DNA of 24,591 nt from a bacterium. GTDB lineage: Bacteria > Bacillota_I > Bacilli_A > RF39 > UBA660. Below are positions 7,016 through 15,925 of this stretch, in pieces (position 1 is the first letter of the stretch; the number at the start of each line of letters is the position of its first letter). The DNA lies in assembly GCA_029007685.1 (NCBI GenBank), contig JAQXIG010000051.1, positions 1 to 24,591 of the forward strand, in the 5' to 3' direction. A program made the translations under genes and the position numbers. Under the pieces are notes generated by a model. The model did not search any database. It saw nothing but the letters and a program-made list of their open reading frames with translations, and had not been told where the DNA came from.

Positions 7016-8959
7016 TTAAAATTTTTCTAAATCTTCTTTATCGCCACCAAATACAACCGTTGGAGCACCTTTCCATCTATCTTCGGATGATGATATTTTT
7101 TTCTTAAATATGATATCTAGTTTTTCTTTCATTTGATCTTTCGTAAATGGTTTGGCAATGTAGTCAGTGAATCCTTTGCTAATATATTTTTCTCTAGCTC
7201 CTGCTACAGCATCTGCTGTTAGGGCGATTACTGGGGTATTGAAGCTTGGATTTTCTTGTAGTTTCATGATGGCCTTTTCGCCATTCATATTTGGCATCAT
7301 AATATCCATTAGTATTAAATCATAGGTGTTTCCCGCACTAATTTTGTCTAGACACTCTTGTCCATCATAACATTCATCTATTTCAAAATGAAAGGATGAC
7401 ATGGCTCTTGTTGCTACTTTGATATTTAGTTTATTATCATCTACTATTAACACTTTTTTGGATCCATATTCGGAGATACTATTTCCATTTTCTACTACTT
7501 TTTGACTATTTCTTCTCAAAATTTCGGCAGTATTTAACAGCTCTTCTTCGGTTGCAGGTTTTACTAATTTACTTATTTTCTGAGGAATATTAACCACAAA
7601 GATTGATCCTTCTTTGTATTGGCTTTGGACATTTATTTTTCCCCCCATCATTTCTACTAATGATTTGGTAATGGCTAGCCCTAACCCTGTGCCTTCGGTA
7701 GTAGTATTTTTTTCTACATCTAGTCGTTCAAACTTGGTGAACAGTTTATTAATATATTCGGCTTTAATTCCTCGGCCTGTATCTTGAACACTTATGATTA
7801 AATTACAGATCTGATTTTGATTGATACACTTTACACTTAGGGTGATACTCCCTTGTTCAGTGTATTTAATCGCATTGGATAAAAGATTGTTCACTATTTG
7901 TTTCACATGCACTTTATCCCCAATTAATTCATAGGGAATATCTTCAGCAATCTTTAAATTAAAGTCAATTGGTTTTTCTCCGATTCGGGTCGTTATTACT
8001 TTCACTAAAGAAGTTATTTCCTTTTTTAAATTATATGGTTTGTTTACTATTTCTAATTTTTCACTTTAAATTTTGTTGATATCTAAGATGTTTCCTATTA
8101 TTTCTAGTAATGTTTGGCTAGCATTTTGGATATCTTCAGAGTTTTCAATTACTTCTGGAGGGAGTTGGTCTTTATAGGATTCAATATCAGCAGAAAGTCC
8201 GATTATAGCATTTAAAGGTGTTCTGATTTCGTGGCTCATACTAGATAGAAAATCTGATTTTGCGCGATTGGCTTTTTCGGCTTGAATTTTAGCAAGAGTC
8301 ACTTCATTTAACATTTTTAGATCTGGGTTTTCTATGGTATGGTACATTACTACTACTACGATAGTTAAGGCAAAATTTATTAAAAACAAATCTGGAAACA
8401 TTTTTTGAATTATCATCGCACACAATATCATTATTATAATTAAAAAAATAGGAACATATTTTTTCAATACAATATCTTTTAAATTTTCCAATGCTAGTAT
8501 TAAGGATAGTAGAAGGCATATTGCTACATAAGCATAAGTCATCATAACCCCTATTCCATTTGGATATGCTGAAAATGATGTTATTTCAAAATGAATTGGT
8601 AGTATCAATGATAATATAGCTAATATCGAGAATATACCTATAAAATGCGTTTTTCTCAATTTTAATACAGATTTTTTAGAAATGGAATATGCATAAGATA
8701 GAAATAAGGTAATCCATGCATTAAAATATAGAAGCATGATTTTTGCTATCAATTTGTAAAGTGTACTATCCACATTCATGCCATTTTTATATATTATAAA
8801 CCCTATTATATCCATTGCTGTGCCCAAAAAAGTAATCAATAAAATTAGTCCATAGGTTGTTGTTTCACTATTGTTAATTTTCTTTTTGGCAAAAAATATG
8901 ATTATAAATATTATCAAAAATATCAAACAACATATAGAAAAATATGCTCCAATCATCAT
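7016..8959 (-). pseudogene. Hybrid sensor histidine kinase with one in-frame TAA
   Basis: One frame of 648 codons encodes a 7-helix membrane sensor (helices near 3-23, 36-56, 70-90, 105-121, 138-158, 168-185, 191-206). A HisKA domain follows with the phospho-acceptor His-243 in SSMSHEIRTPLN. Then come a HATPase domain (Asn box near 357-361, DTGRG 393-397, GTGLGL 423-428) and a receiver domain (Asp-507/508, phospho-acceptor Asp-552 in LILMDIMMP, Lys-603 in AKPF). Codon 298 (8066-8068) is TAA in DINKI-stop-SEKLEI, where kinases usually have Glu (DxxKIExGKLxL). GAA to TAA is a single change. Without readthrough the HisKA piece cannot be phosphorylated by its own ATPase domain. A GTG at 8005 could start a separate ATPase-receiver polypeptide of 329 aa, so split function in trans is conceivable. 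The signal is unknown. Confidence 0.85.
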
Positions 8960-9001
8960 TACACCTCTTTATCTTTTATAAATAAATCATATCACTAAAC
9001 A

Positions 9002-9037
9002 AAAAATAAGTCTACTTATTGTAAACTTATTTTTTTG
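9002..9037 (-). terminator. Terminator overlapping the end of the acyl ligase gene
   Basis: On the minus strand AATAAGTTT pairs with AGACTTATT (about 9 bp including one G-U) and is followed by TTTTGTTT. The upstream arm includes the ligase stop codon. It separates the ligase from the kinase transcript. Confidence 0.65.
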
Positions 9038-10865
9038 TCAGTTGTTTTTTTAATTCATTATCTTTTTGTTGTAATGGTTTTGGATCTAATTTACCGTTTG
9101 CAGTTCTTGGCAGAGGTGTTTCATAGAATTCATACATTTTTGCTATATGATTACTTCCTAATGTTTTGTTCACTAATGACTCTATTTTTAATTTTAATTG
9201 TTCAATATCACAATCTGCATTTCTTAAAGAAATATGATATTTGGGAATAAATTGTAATTCATTATCAGAAATCTTAGTAACAATTGCTTCTCTAATTTCT
9301 GGAATTTCACTTAATAAATTTTCAATTCGCTGTGGATAAATATTTTCAATTCCACATACAAAACATCTTTTTAATCTATCAATATATTGTAATTCACCAT
9401 TTGGTAACATCTTTGCTATATCGCCGGTTACTAACCATTTTTTTCCGTATTTTTCAATAAACACTTTATCTGTTTCTTCTTGGTTTTCATAGTATCCTAA
9501 CATCATGCCTGGTCCATTTACACATAATAAACCAACTTCATTTATGCCTAATTCTTCATAGGTTGTTGGATTTACGATCATTTGATTCGTAAATGGAATC
9601 ATCGGACCTAGCGTTCCAAAGCTGTTTTTTCTTCCCATCTTCACGGCGATTGGTGCCCACATTTCGGTCATTCCTAAACCATTCCACAACTCATCACGAC
9701 TTCCTAATTCTTCAAATAGCATATTGCATACTAATTCGGTGAACATTTTCAATTGCTCTCCCCCAGATACTCCCATTTTTAAAAAGTTCATATTTAGATC
9801 TTTTAGTATCTTAGGGTCAGCTTCTTGCACGATTTTTCTTAAATATATTAAATACTCTTTGTAATTCATATTTTGATTTACTAAAAAATCAATATTTCCA
9901 ATTTGAGGATTGATTTGTCTAAATACATCATTTACAAACGCTTCCCATTGAATAGGCCCAGCAAATACTCCAGCAGGCTTTATTCTAAATACTTCTTCTT
10001 TAAAAAAATGTGGTAATGCTTTTAATGTTAATGATACTTTGGTATTTTTACAAAGTGCATAATGCAAAGATAATTTACCAAAAGCCATAAACTGTGGTAA
10101 ATTTCCCATAAAAATATCACCTGGTTTTAAGTTAGTCACATAATCTAATGATCTTACAACACAATTTAGGCCATTACCATCTAACATTACTCCTTTATGC
10201 GTTCCACTGCTTCCGCCAGTGAACATGATGTCACTCATTCTTCCTTTTTGATATTTTGGAAATACCACATCTTTGCAATCTTTCCCTTTATTAAGAATTC
10301 TTTTTAGATTGCCGTCTAATGATAGTAGTACATTACCATTTAATAATTGTTTTATTCCATAAAGTATTTTTAATATTTTACTATCCATAGATTGTACAGC
10401 AGGAAAAACAATCATGTCAATTTCCATTCCTTGACTTGCTTTTTTAAACGTACTATATGAATCTTGAATGCCAATAAACATTTTTGGTCTGACTACTTGC
10501 AAATCTTGTAAAATTTTATAACTGTTATCAAGGGGATTGATTGGACAAACAATAGCACCTAACTTATTTAAGGCATACGCTATATATACTGCTTCCGGTG
10601 TGTTAGCGACAGATATGGCTATTATATCATTTTCCCTTATACCTCTTTTATAGAGTGCTTTCGCATATTCATCAATTCTAGTATGTAATTCTTCATAAGT
10701 AATACTCATCTTATCAAAATCTAGTGCTATTTCGTTCATGTGGTCTTTATTTCGTTCATAAAGAAAATTATACTCAGTGTCATTTGGGAGTTCTATATTT
10801 TTTGCCTCGTCGGCAAAAAAGTTCATATTTAAGTTCAGTTGTGATGTTTTTAATTCTTTATTCAT
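9027..10865 (-). CDS. AMP-forming acyl-CoA synthetase / acyl ligase (ANL superfamily)
   Basis: ANL enzymes activate a carboxylate with ATP to an acyl-AMP and pass it to CoA or a carrier protein. The 612-aa protein carries the phosphate-binding loop TGGSSGTHKG (216-225), a GLGMTEM motif (396-402), TGD (480-482), DRLKRCFVCGIENIYPQRIE (496-515, the hinge region) and the C-terminal catalytic Lys-592 in RTANGKLD. These are full-length enzyme features. No membrane segment is present. GTAGG precedes the start at a workable distance. Upstream on the transcribed strand lies the group II intron, and downstream a terminator, so the gene is probably transcribed alone. Long-chain fatty acid or another acyl substrate is possible; no acyl-carrier or condensing enzyme is nearby to specify it. 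Confidence 0.8.
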   Translation of the reverse strand: MNKELKTSQLNLNMNFFADEAKNIELPNDTEYNFLYERNKDHMNEIALDFDKMSITYEELHTRIDEYAKALYKRGIRENDIIAISVANTPEAVYIAYALNKLGAIVCPINPLDNSYKILQDLQVVRPKMFIGIQDSYSTFKKASQGMEIDMIVFPAVQSMDSKILKILYGIKQLLNGNVLLSLDGNLKRILNKGKDCKDVVFPKYQKGRMSDIMFTGGSSGTHKGVMLDGNGLNCVVRSLDYVTNLKPGDIFMGNLPQFMAFGKLSLHYALCKNTKVSLTLKALPHFFKEEVFRIKPAGVFAGPIQWEAFVNDVFRQINPQIGNIDFLVNQNMNYKEYLIYLRKIVQEADPKILKDLNMNFLKMGVSGGEQLKMFTELVCNMLFEELGSRDELWNGLGMTEMWAPIAVKMGRKNSFGTLGPMIPFTNQMIVNPTTYEELGINEVGLLCVNGPGMMLGYYENQEETDKVFIEKYGKKWLVTGDIAKMLPNGELQYIDRLKRCFVCGIENIYPQRIENLLSEIPEIREAIVTKISDNELQFIPKYHISLRNADCDIEQLKLKIESLVNKTLGSNHIAKMYEFYETPLPRTANGKLDPKPLQQKDNELKKQLTKK

Positions 10866-11056
10866 AATTTTACCTACTTTCTATTTCTGGTATTTCCAAA
10901 ATTTGTTATTATTCTAACATGATGTTTCGCAAAAAGCTATATTTTTTTTGTTTTTATCCTTTTTTAGTTTTTGTATATTTTTGTCGAGTAGGCAAACTTG
11001 ACTTACTTCTCTTTCTTTATTATTTTAAGTGAAAGGCCTGTCTGTCTGCCCTCACA

Positions 11057-11089
11057 GAACCTATCTTGCCCTATTAAGGCAGTAGACTC
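11057..11089 (-). ncRNA. Degenerate group II intron domain V
   Basis: The 33 bases fold as a 7-bp lower stem (GAGTCTA with TAGGTTC), a small bulge (C opposite AGA), a 4-5-bp upper stem (TGCC with GGCA) and an AT-rich loop. This is the domain V outline. The expected AGC catalytic triad reads AGT, and the GNRA tetraloop is missing. GTTCTGTGAGGG follows, as in LtrA-type introns. Self-splicing is therefore doubtful. Confidence 0.5.
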
Positions 11090-11099
11090 TTCATATAAA

Positions 11100-12161
11100 T
11101 TTTCGAATTCAACCTATATTAGCTCTTATTATAGGAGTTGACAAATGTATCCTCTCCATATTCTATTAAACACTTCATATGTCATACTACTTTTCTGATG
11201 TCTTCTATTTCGTATTCTATATGTAGTCTATTTAACATATAAATAGTCATTACTTATGGTCTTACTATTATTATTGAGTTGTAATGCTCTATCAAATTTC
11301 TTTTAATGGTATTCATTATTTCTATTATTGGTTTATGCATACTTTCCTTCATCCATAATTTAAAGTCTGTTCGTTTTGCTTTCATTTTCTTTTTACTAGT
11401 TCAAGATTAAATTTTAAAAGTCTTTTCTTTAGAACTTTATAAAATGCTTTTGCTTCACTTTCATATTGGAATATTACTGCAAAATCATCGGCATATCTTA
11501 CTATTTCAACATATCCTTTTGCTCTCAAACTTAGAGTTTTATCTTCCCATAAATCTAGTACATAATGTAAATATACATTGGCTAGTACTGGAGATAGTAA
11601 TCCCACCCCTTGTGATGTTTCTTTAATACTGTCTCTGCTGACTTTATCTTCCATTATTCCAGATTTAAGAAATTTTACTATGTATCTAATATCATTCTCA
11701 TTTTCTAGAAATTTTATTAACCATTTATGGTCTATATTATCAAAGAAACCTTTTATATCTTCATCTAAAATATAATTTACTGATTTAGTCATAATCAATT
11801 TCTTTATTTTTGACATTGCCATATGTGGATTTCTATTTAGCCTGAATCCATATAGTCAATCTGGAAATCTTGGTTCATATATTTCACTTAATATATTTGC
11901 CATTTGCTTTTGGTATATATGCTCTTCTTACGGCTTGTGGTTTATAGCTGAATGACTTCATTTTCTGAAGCAATTTTCCTATATTATTATATAAATTTTC
12001 TTCATACTTATCTTTCGTCATCTTGCCTATTTCACTTACTTTATTTATGAACTACTTTTGATGTTCTTTTATTAATGTTTCTTTATTAATATGATACATT
12101 AGTGTTTGAAGTTTCTTGTATTTTATAGATTGACTTCTTATATCTTCCCTTTCATTTTCCA
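11100..12161 (-). pseudogene. ltrA: Group II intron reverse transcriptase/maturase, broken
   Basis: Reading starts at an ATG (12161) after GGAGGTAAACG. The N-terminal part includes YHINKETLI, then a TAG, then KYEENLYNNIGKLLQKMKSFSYKPQAVRRAYIPKANG, a standard RT-0/RT-1 region. The next residues of the family (MRPLGIP onward) are deleted. Reading resumes as LSEIYEPRFPD-stop-LYGFRLNRNPHMAM. The longest open piece (11382-11822) holds DEDIKGFFDNIDHKWL, QGVGLLSPVLANVYLHYVLDLW and the catalytic YADD in VRYADDFAVIFQY. The core QGG motif reads QGV. The end retains MKESMHKPIIEIMN and NLIEHYNS pieces of the maturase domain, interrupted by stops. It can no longer give a full protein. The family is the LtrA-like class common in Bacillota. 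Confidence 0.85.
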
Positions 12162-13007
12162 TTATATCGTTTACCTCCATGTGTAATAAATGTTTCTATT
12201 GGAGAAACAATTTATATGCTAGTTCCTTTGCTCCGCCATCGTTACTTGCTTCTTTGCTACTATGGACTAGTCCGGCTACTTATACTCATTGATCTAACTT
12301 AGTTTACCAAACATTGTTTTGATATACCTTTTATTATTGGTGATTTTAAACCTCTTAAACTTAAGGAACTTATCAGTTCTCCTAGGTATGCTTAGTATAC
12401 CTTGTGAACTCACCAAGTTCTAAGATCCCGGTAGAATTCATAATATCTCACATTAACGATATTATAAATGTTGCTTGCTGTAATCAGGAGTACATCAGAT
12501 TCCACTTTTTTTGTTTTAGTAACGAGGCTGCATCACTTCACGATTTCGCATTTCGGCTCGAACTCTTTCTTGTCTGCACTTAAATCTCATCTCACGATTT
12601 TGGCTCCAAGACTAGATATTGGCTCTTTGCTAGATACTACCAGATTGGGAGTTTCACCAAATTATATATTAAGTAGCGAACTGGCGCACCCTTATTTAGA
12701 AAAAAATGCTTGATAGATGCTTAGTTCTGATAAACTTTTTATAAAACATAGGATATGGCAGATAGGTTTTTGATTTCCATGATGTAGTTCTCTTCTTCGA
12801 AATATTTTTTATCCTCATCTCCTAATTTTCGTTTTCAGTCTTTGAAACGACTTTGTAAATTACTATTGATGATAATTCTACGTTGGGATTTTTCTTTTCT
12901 GCTGTCCCTTTTCTAATCATAAGCGCTATATAACTTGGGGTGAACATAAAGAAATTATTGTGAAATCTTTTATGCAATCTGATACTATGATATGTTTTTT
13001 TTATTAG

Positions 13008-13100
13008 AAAAAAGATACTGGACATTCTTTCAGTATCTCAGACTGTAGACAAAATCTTTCGACTTTTTCTACAATCTGAAGCAAATAAATTTGCTTCAGA
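13008..13100 (-). ncRNA. Tandem three-hairpin RNA candidate
   Basis: On the minus strand three stems follow closely. The first is a 12-bp perfect stem with a 2-base centre (13075-13100, TCTGAAGCAAAT arms). The second is a 13-bp stem with one mismatch and a GAAA tetraloop closed by C-G (13044-13073, TGTAGA outer arms). The third is a 7-bp GATACTG/CAGTATC stem (13014-13037) followed by six T residues, which reads as a terminator. Gaps are 1 and 6 bases. The last hairpin looks like an intrinsic terminator, so the block could be a small structured RNA. No clear promoter is seen. A relic of mobile-element end structures is an alternative. Confidence 0.35.
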
Positions 13101-13152
13101 TATCATGGCCAGACCATTTATACAGAACTTTTTACCATCTCATGATAGAGGT

Positions 13153-13202
13153 TAAAAAATATTAAAGGACTGTCTCCTGTACATTACAGGTTACAATCCT
13201 TT
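13153..13202 (-). terminator. Terminator of the ABC transporter operon
   Basis: On the minus strand AAAGGATTGT pairs with ACAGTCCTTT (10 bp with one G-U), containing an inner CCTGT/ACAGG stem. AATATTTTTT follows. It starts about 80 bases after the permease stop codon. Confidence 0.8.
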
Positions 13203-13281
13203 AATTAGAAACTATTTATAAACTGTCCAACTTTTGGAATTTAGTTCACTTTGTTGGTAGTCTATTATGATTGGGATATCA

Positions 13282-14082
13282 TTATGAATTAATTCGATTT
13301 AACTTCTTTTCTATCCATGTAATTATATAATACATTATATAAGAAACCATCCCTAATATTACTACGGAAGTAATTACTAGATTGATATTGAATACTTGTG
13401 ATCCATACATAATTAAATAACCTAGTCCTTCTTTTGACACTAATAATTCTCCCATAATTACACCAATTAGAGACATACTAATATTGATTTTTAAACAACT
13501 AATGAGTGTTAGTCGATTACTAGGAACTATTAATTTAGAAAATATCTGTCCTTTGCTAGCATGCAGTGTTTTTAGTAATGTAATATAGTAACTTTCGGTC
13601 GATTGAAAACCATTATAGATGTTAATAATGGTGATAAAAGTAGAGATTAGTAAGGCCATAAAGATAATAGAATTGGTATTGGCTCCAATCCAGATAATGA
13701 TAAGTGGACCTAATGCTACTTTAGGGAGTGAGTTCATAATGGTTAAATACGGATCTATGATTTTAGCTACTTTGGGAAACCACCATAGAATAGAGGCAAC
13801 CATAAAACCAGTTATACTAGCAATGAACAAACTGATTATGGTTTCATAGATCGTAATCCAAACATGATTCCATAAATTGTTGTGTTCTAATAGTGAAATA
13901 AAGGTTTTCATTACTTCACTAGGGGAACTTGATAAAAAAGTATTGATCCATTCTCTGTTAGCTGCTAATTCCCATAAAGCTAGGAAAAAGACGATAATTA
14001 ACAATTGGCATAGAACAATGATTCCTTTTTCTCTTTTTCTTTTTTTCAAAAAATTTTTATGCTCTTTGCTATAGGTGGACAT
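13282..14082 (-). CDS. ABC transporter permease, NitT/TauT-type
   Basis: The 266-aa permease forms the membrane channel for the neighbouring ATPase and binding protein. It is of the SsuC/TauC/ThiX type (BPD_transp_1 fold). The first helix lies near 20-40 and about five more follow. The coupling loop that contacts the ATPase is around 187-215 (LHASKGQIFSKLIVPSNRLT), a variant of the EAA motif. The start overlaps the last 14 bases of the ATPase gene, so translation is coupled. Length and helix count are normal. Substrates of such systems include sulfonates, nitrate, pyrimidine or thiamin precursors; the sequence does not choose among them. Confidence 0.9.
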   Translation of the reverse strand: MSTYSKEHKNFLKKRKREKGIIVLCQLLIIVFFLALWELAANREWINTFLSSSPSEVMKTFISLLEHNNLWNHVWITIYETIISLFIASITGFMVASILWWFPKVAKIIDPYLTIMNSLPKVALGPLIIIWIGANTNSIIFMALLISTFITIINIYNGFQSTESYYITLLKTLHASKGQIFSKLIVPSNRLTLISCLKINISMSLIGVIMGELLVSKEGLGYLIMYGSQVFNINLVITSVVILGMVSYIMYYIITWIEKKLNRINS

Positions 14083-14818
14083 CTAAATCCCTCCAAATCA
14101 AATCATAGTAAGTGCTAAATTCTTTACACTTACGATTGTGGATAGGTGTTGATTTATTGGTCAATTCGATATCATATATTTTCTTTACTTTGGTCGGTCT
14201 TTTAGACAGAACAACGATGCGATCTGATAATGAAATTGCTTCTGCTAGATCATGCGTTACTAAAATGGCAGTTTTTCCTTCGCTCTTAATGATTTGATAT
14301 ACATCTTCTGAAAGTGCTAATCTGGTTTGATAGTCTAGGGCAGAAAATGGTTCATCTAATAATAAAATATCAGGATTGATTGCTAGTGTGCGAATAAGAG
14401 CTACCCGTTGTTTCATTCCGCCCGATAAAGAACTAGGATATTTATTCATAAATTCTTCTAATCCATATGTTTTTAAAAGTCTAATAACATTATTCTTGGT
14501 TTCTTCATTTAAGGTATGATTAATTTCTAGTCCTAGTAAACAATTTTCTAGAATTGTTTTCCATGGAAATAAAGCATCTTTTTGCAACATATACCCAATC
14601 GTCATATTCTCTTTTTGAAACGAGATATCTCCAGCTGATTTTTTTTCAAGGTTTGATAGGATTGAAAGAAGACTAGTTTTTCCACAACCAGATGGTCCGA
14701 CAATCGCTAGTAGCTCATTTTCGAATATGTCTAGGGTAATATTTTCAATGGCTGGAATCTCACCATCTACATCGTGGTAAATCTTCTTTAAATTTTTTAT
14801 TTTTAAAACTGGTTTCAT
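14069..14818 (-). CDS. ABC transporter ATP-binding protein, NitT/TauT-type
   Basis: This 249-aa ATPase powers uptake through the permease encoded next to it. Motifs are complete: Walker A GPSGCGKT (41-48), Q-loop Gln-79 in YMLQKDALFPW, signature LSGGMKQ (131-137), Walker B ILLLDEP (151-157), D-loop SALD (159-162) and switch His-189 in VTHD. The LQKDALFPW Q-loop is typical of the SsuB/TauB/ThiZ group. Its ATG lies one base from the stop of the binding-protein gene and its end overlaps the permease start, which indicates a single three-gene message. Confidence 0.92.
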   Translation of the reverse strand: MKPVLKIKNLKKIYHDVDGEIPAIENITLDIFENELLAIVGPSGCGKTSLLSILSNLEKKSAGDISFQKENMTIGYMLQKDALFPWKTILENCLLGLEINHTLNEETKNNVIRLLKTYGLEEFMNKYPSSLSGGMKQRVALIRTLAINPDILLLDEPFSALDYQTRLALSEDVYQIIKSEGKTAILVTHDLAEAISLSDRIVVLSKRPTKVKKIYDIELTNKSTPIHNRKCKEFSTYYDLIWRDLDVHL

Positions 14819-14819
14819 A

Positions 14820-15815
14820 TTAATCCTTATTATAGATTAATTCATTATATGGTACTTTTGTTTCTAATTCTGAAGCTGCCATCATTATTTCCTGTAAGTG
14901 ATAAAATGATTCTTCACTAAATGTTGTGGTTGTTGGCCAAGCTTCTACACTACGATATCTTTCTACGACTCCAATTAGGTCATTCATTGAAGTGTCTGGA
15001 AAGAATTCTATCACTGCTTCTGCTACCTTTTCGTCACTATTATTGTGGACAAAGTCAAGTCCTTTTTGAATGGCTCTTGTAAATTTTTCAACAATTTCAG
15101 GATTTTTTTCAATATAGCTAATGCGAGCACTATATGAGGTGTATGGTACTACTCCTCCCATTTCACCAATAGAAGCTACCACATAACCAAATCCTTGATT
15201 TTCAACTTGTAAGGCATTGGGTTCAAATAGGGTTACAAAATCACCTTGCCCGCCTATGAAAGCGCTGCTCATGGCTGCAAAGGCTACACTTGTATCAATA
15301 TTTACATCTTTCACTGGATCAATTCCATTTTGACGAAGAGCCCATTCAAATGTCATTTCTGGCATTCCGCCTTTTCTTCCACCAATGATTTCTTTTCCCT
15401 TCAAATCTTCTAAGGTGAAGTCTTTAATTTTTTCACGTGAAACTAAAAAAGTTCCGTCTTTTTGTGTAAGTTGGGCAAATGTTTTTAAGTAATCTTTTTC
15501 ACCACCGTTATAGACATAGATGCAAGCTTCACTTCCGGAAAAACCAATGTCTACATCTCCTGATAACACAGCAGCTGTAACTTTGTCTGCGCCTGGTGTT
15601 AAAATAAGTTCAATATCCAATCCCTCTTCTTCAAAAAATCCTTGGCTGATTGCTGCATATTGAGGGGCATAGAATACTGTGTGTGCTACTTCTGCTACTC
15701 TAATTTTTTCTAATTTGTTTGTCTTATTATCACTGTTGTTTAAATCTAATATAAATATGGTGATGACTATTCCAAGAATTGCAACACAGATGATCGAATA
15801 AATTATTTTTTTCAT
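14820..15815 (-). CDS. Membrane-anchored substrate-binding protein of the ABC transporter
   Basis: The 331-aa protein matches the NMT1/THI5-like and SsuA/TauA periplasmic-binding fold. After the N-terminal segment come IRVAEVAHTVFYAPQYAAIS, GFFEEEGLDIELILTPGADKVTAAVLSGDVDIGFSG, and LKGKEIIGGRKGGMPEMTFEW with a DPVKDVNI stretch. These are landmarks of the class. The N terminus (5-24) is hydrophobic, but Cys-10 in YSIIC lacks a lipobox (Ile at -1), so I infer an uncleaved membrane anchor rather than a lipoprotein. AAAGGAGG sits 5 bases before the ATG. The 100-base leader has no room for a TPP or similar riboswitch once the upstream terminator is subtracted. The ligand is not determined. Confidence 0.88.
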   Translation of the reverse strand: MKKIIYSIICVAILGIVITIFILDLNNSDNKTNKLEKIRVAEVAHTVFYAPQYAAISQGFFEEEGLDIELILTPGADKVTAAVLSGDVDIGFSGSEACIYVYNGGEKDYLKTFAQLTQKDGTFLVSREKIKDFTLEDLKGKEIIGGRKGGMPEMTFEWALRQNGIDPVKDVNIDTSVAFAAMSSAFIGGQGDFVTLFEPNALQVENQGFGYVVASIGEMGGVVPYTSYSARISYIEKNPEIVEKFTRAIQKGLDFVHNNSDEKVAEAVIEFFPDTSMNDLIGVVERYRSVEAWPTTTTFSEESFYHLQEIMMAASELETKVPYNELIYNKD

Positions 15816-15835
15816 ATATCCTCCTTTACTAGTTT

Positions 15836-15841
15836 ATTATA
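15836..15841 (-). promoter_or_regulatory. -10 box of the ABC operon
   Basis: TATAAT on the minus strand lies about 20 bases before the start codon of the binding protein. The transcript leader would be very short. A weak TAACAC lies 16 bases upstream as a possible -35. Confidence 0.4.
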
Positions 15842-15876
15842 TGAGTATTTCCATTAAGTGTTATTAATTTTGGCAT

Positions 15877-15912
15877 CAAAAAAACAGTACATTTTAGCAG
15901 AAGTACTGTTTT
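15877..15912 (-). terminator. Terminator of the tsa operon
   Basis: Ten-base arms (AAAACAGTAC at 15881-15890 and GTACTGTTTT at 15903-15912) pair perfectly around a 12-base loop. Seven T residues follow on the minus strand. It ends the tsaE-tsaB-rimI-tsaD-145-aa unit just before the ABC promoter. Confidence 0.85.
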
Positions 15913-15925
15913 AGTATGAATTCGA

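Larger units (their letters stand above)
10983..12689 (-). mobile_element. Internally deleted bacterial group II intron
   Basis: The minus strand starts GTGCGCCAG at 12689, matching the GTGCG-type 5' end of bacterial group II introns. About 500 bases of structured RNA follow, including a GCCGAAATGCGAAA segment and a GGCGGAGCAAAGG segment like those of LtrA-type intron cores. A broken reverse transcriptase occupies 11100-12161. A domain V-like hairpin and GTTCTGTGAGGG come next, then TTTGCCTACTCGAC ending at 10983, which fits the usual AY 3' end. The total of about 1.7 kb compares with 2.3-2.6 kb for complete members; the shortfall is in the reading frame. It sits in the intergenic space between the ABC operon and the acyl ligase, on the same strand. 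The ends are inferred by motif, not by a site comparison. Confidence 0.7.
12690..13281 (-). other. Gene-free stretch with hairpins and a weak ORF
   Basis: Between the permease stop and the intron 5' end I find a terminator (13153-13202), a three-hairpin cluster (13008-13100) and a 67-codon minus-strand ORF (12822-13025). The ORF matches nothing I recognise, overlaps the last hairpin and has no good ribosome site. The 12690-12820 part shows broken reading in all frames. It may contain residue of an old gene or element into which the intron inserted. Confidence 0.4.

Noticed and set aside
8304..8519. Minus-strand 71-codon ORF inside the kinase
   Set aside because: It overlaps the membrane-helix part of the kinase in another frame, and the kinase frame is clearly the coding one.
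12468..12713. Plus-strand ORF of 81 codons
   Set aside because: It covers the 5' structured region of the group II intron on the opposite strand and has no ribosome site.
12822..13025. Minus-strand 67-codon ORF as a real gene
   Set aside because: I see no recognisable motif, no ribosome site, and it overlaps a terminator-like hairpin; kept only as part of the gap description.
15816..15876. Riboswitch upstream of the ABC operon
   Set aside because: Only about 60 bases lie between the previous terminator and the start codon, and they hold just a promoter and a ribosome site.
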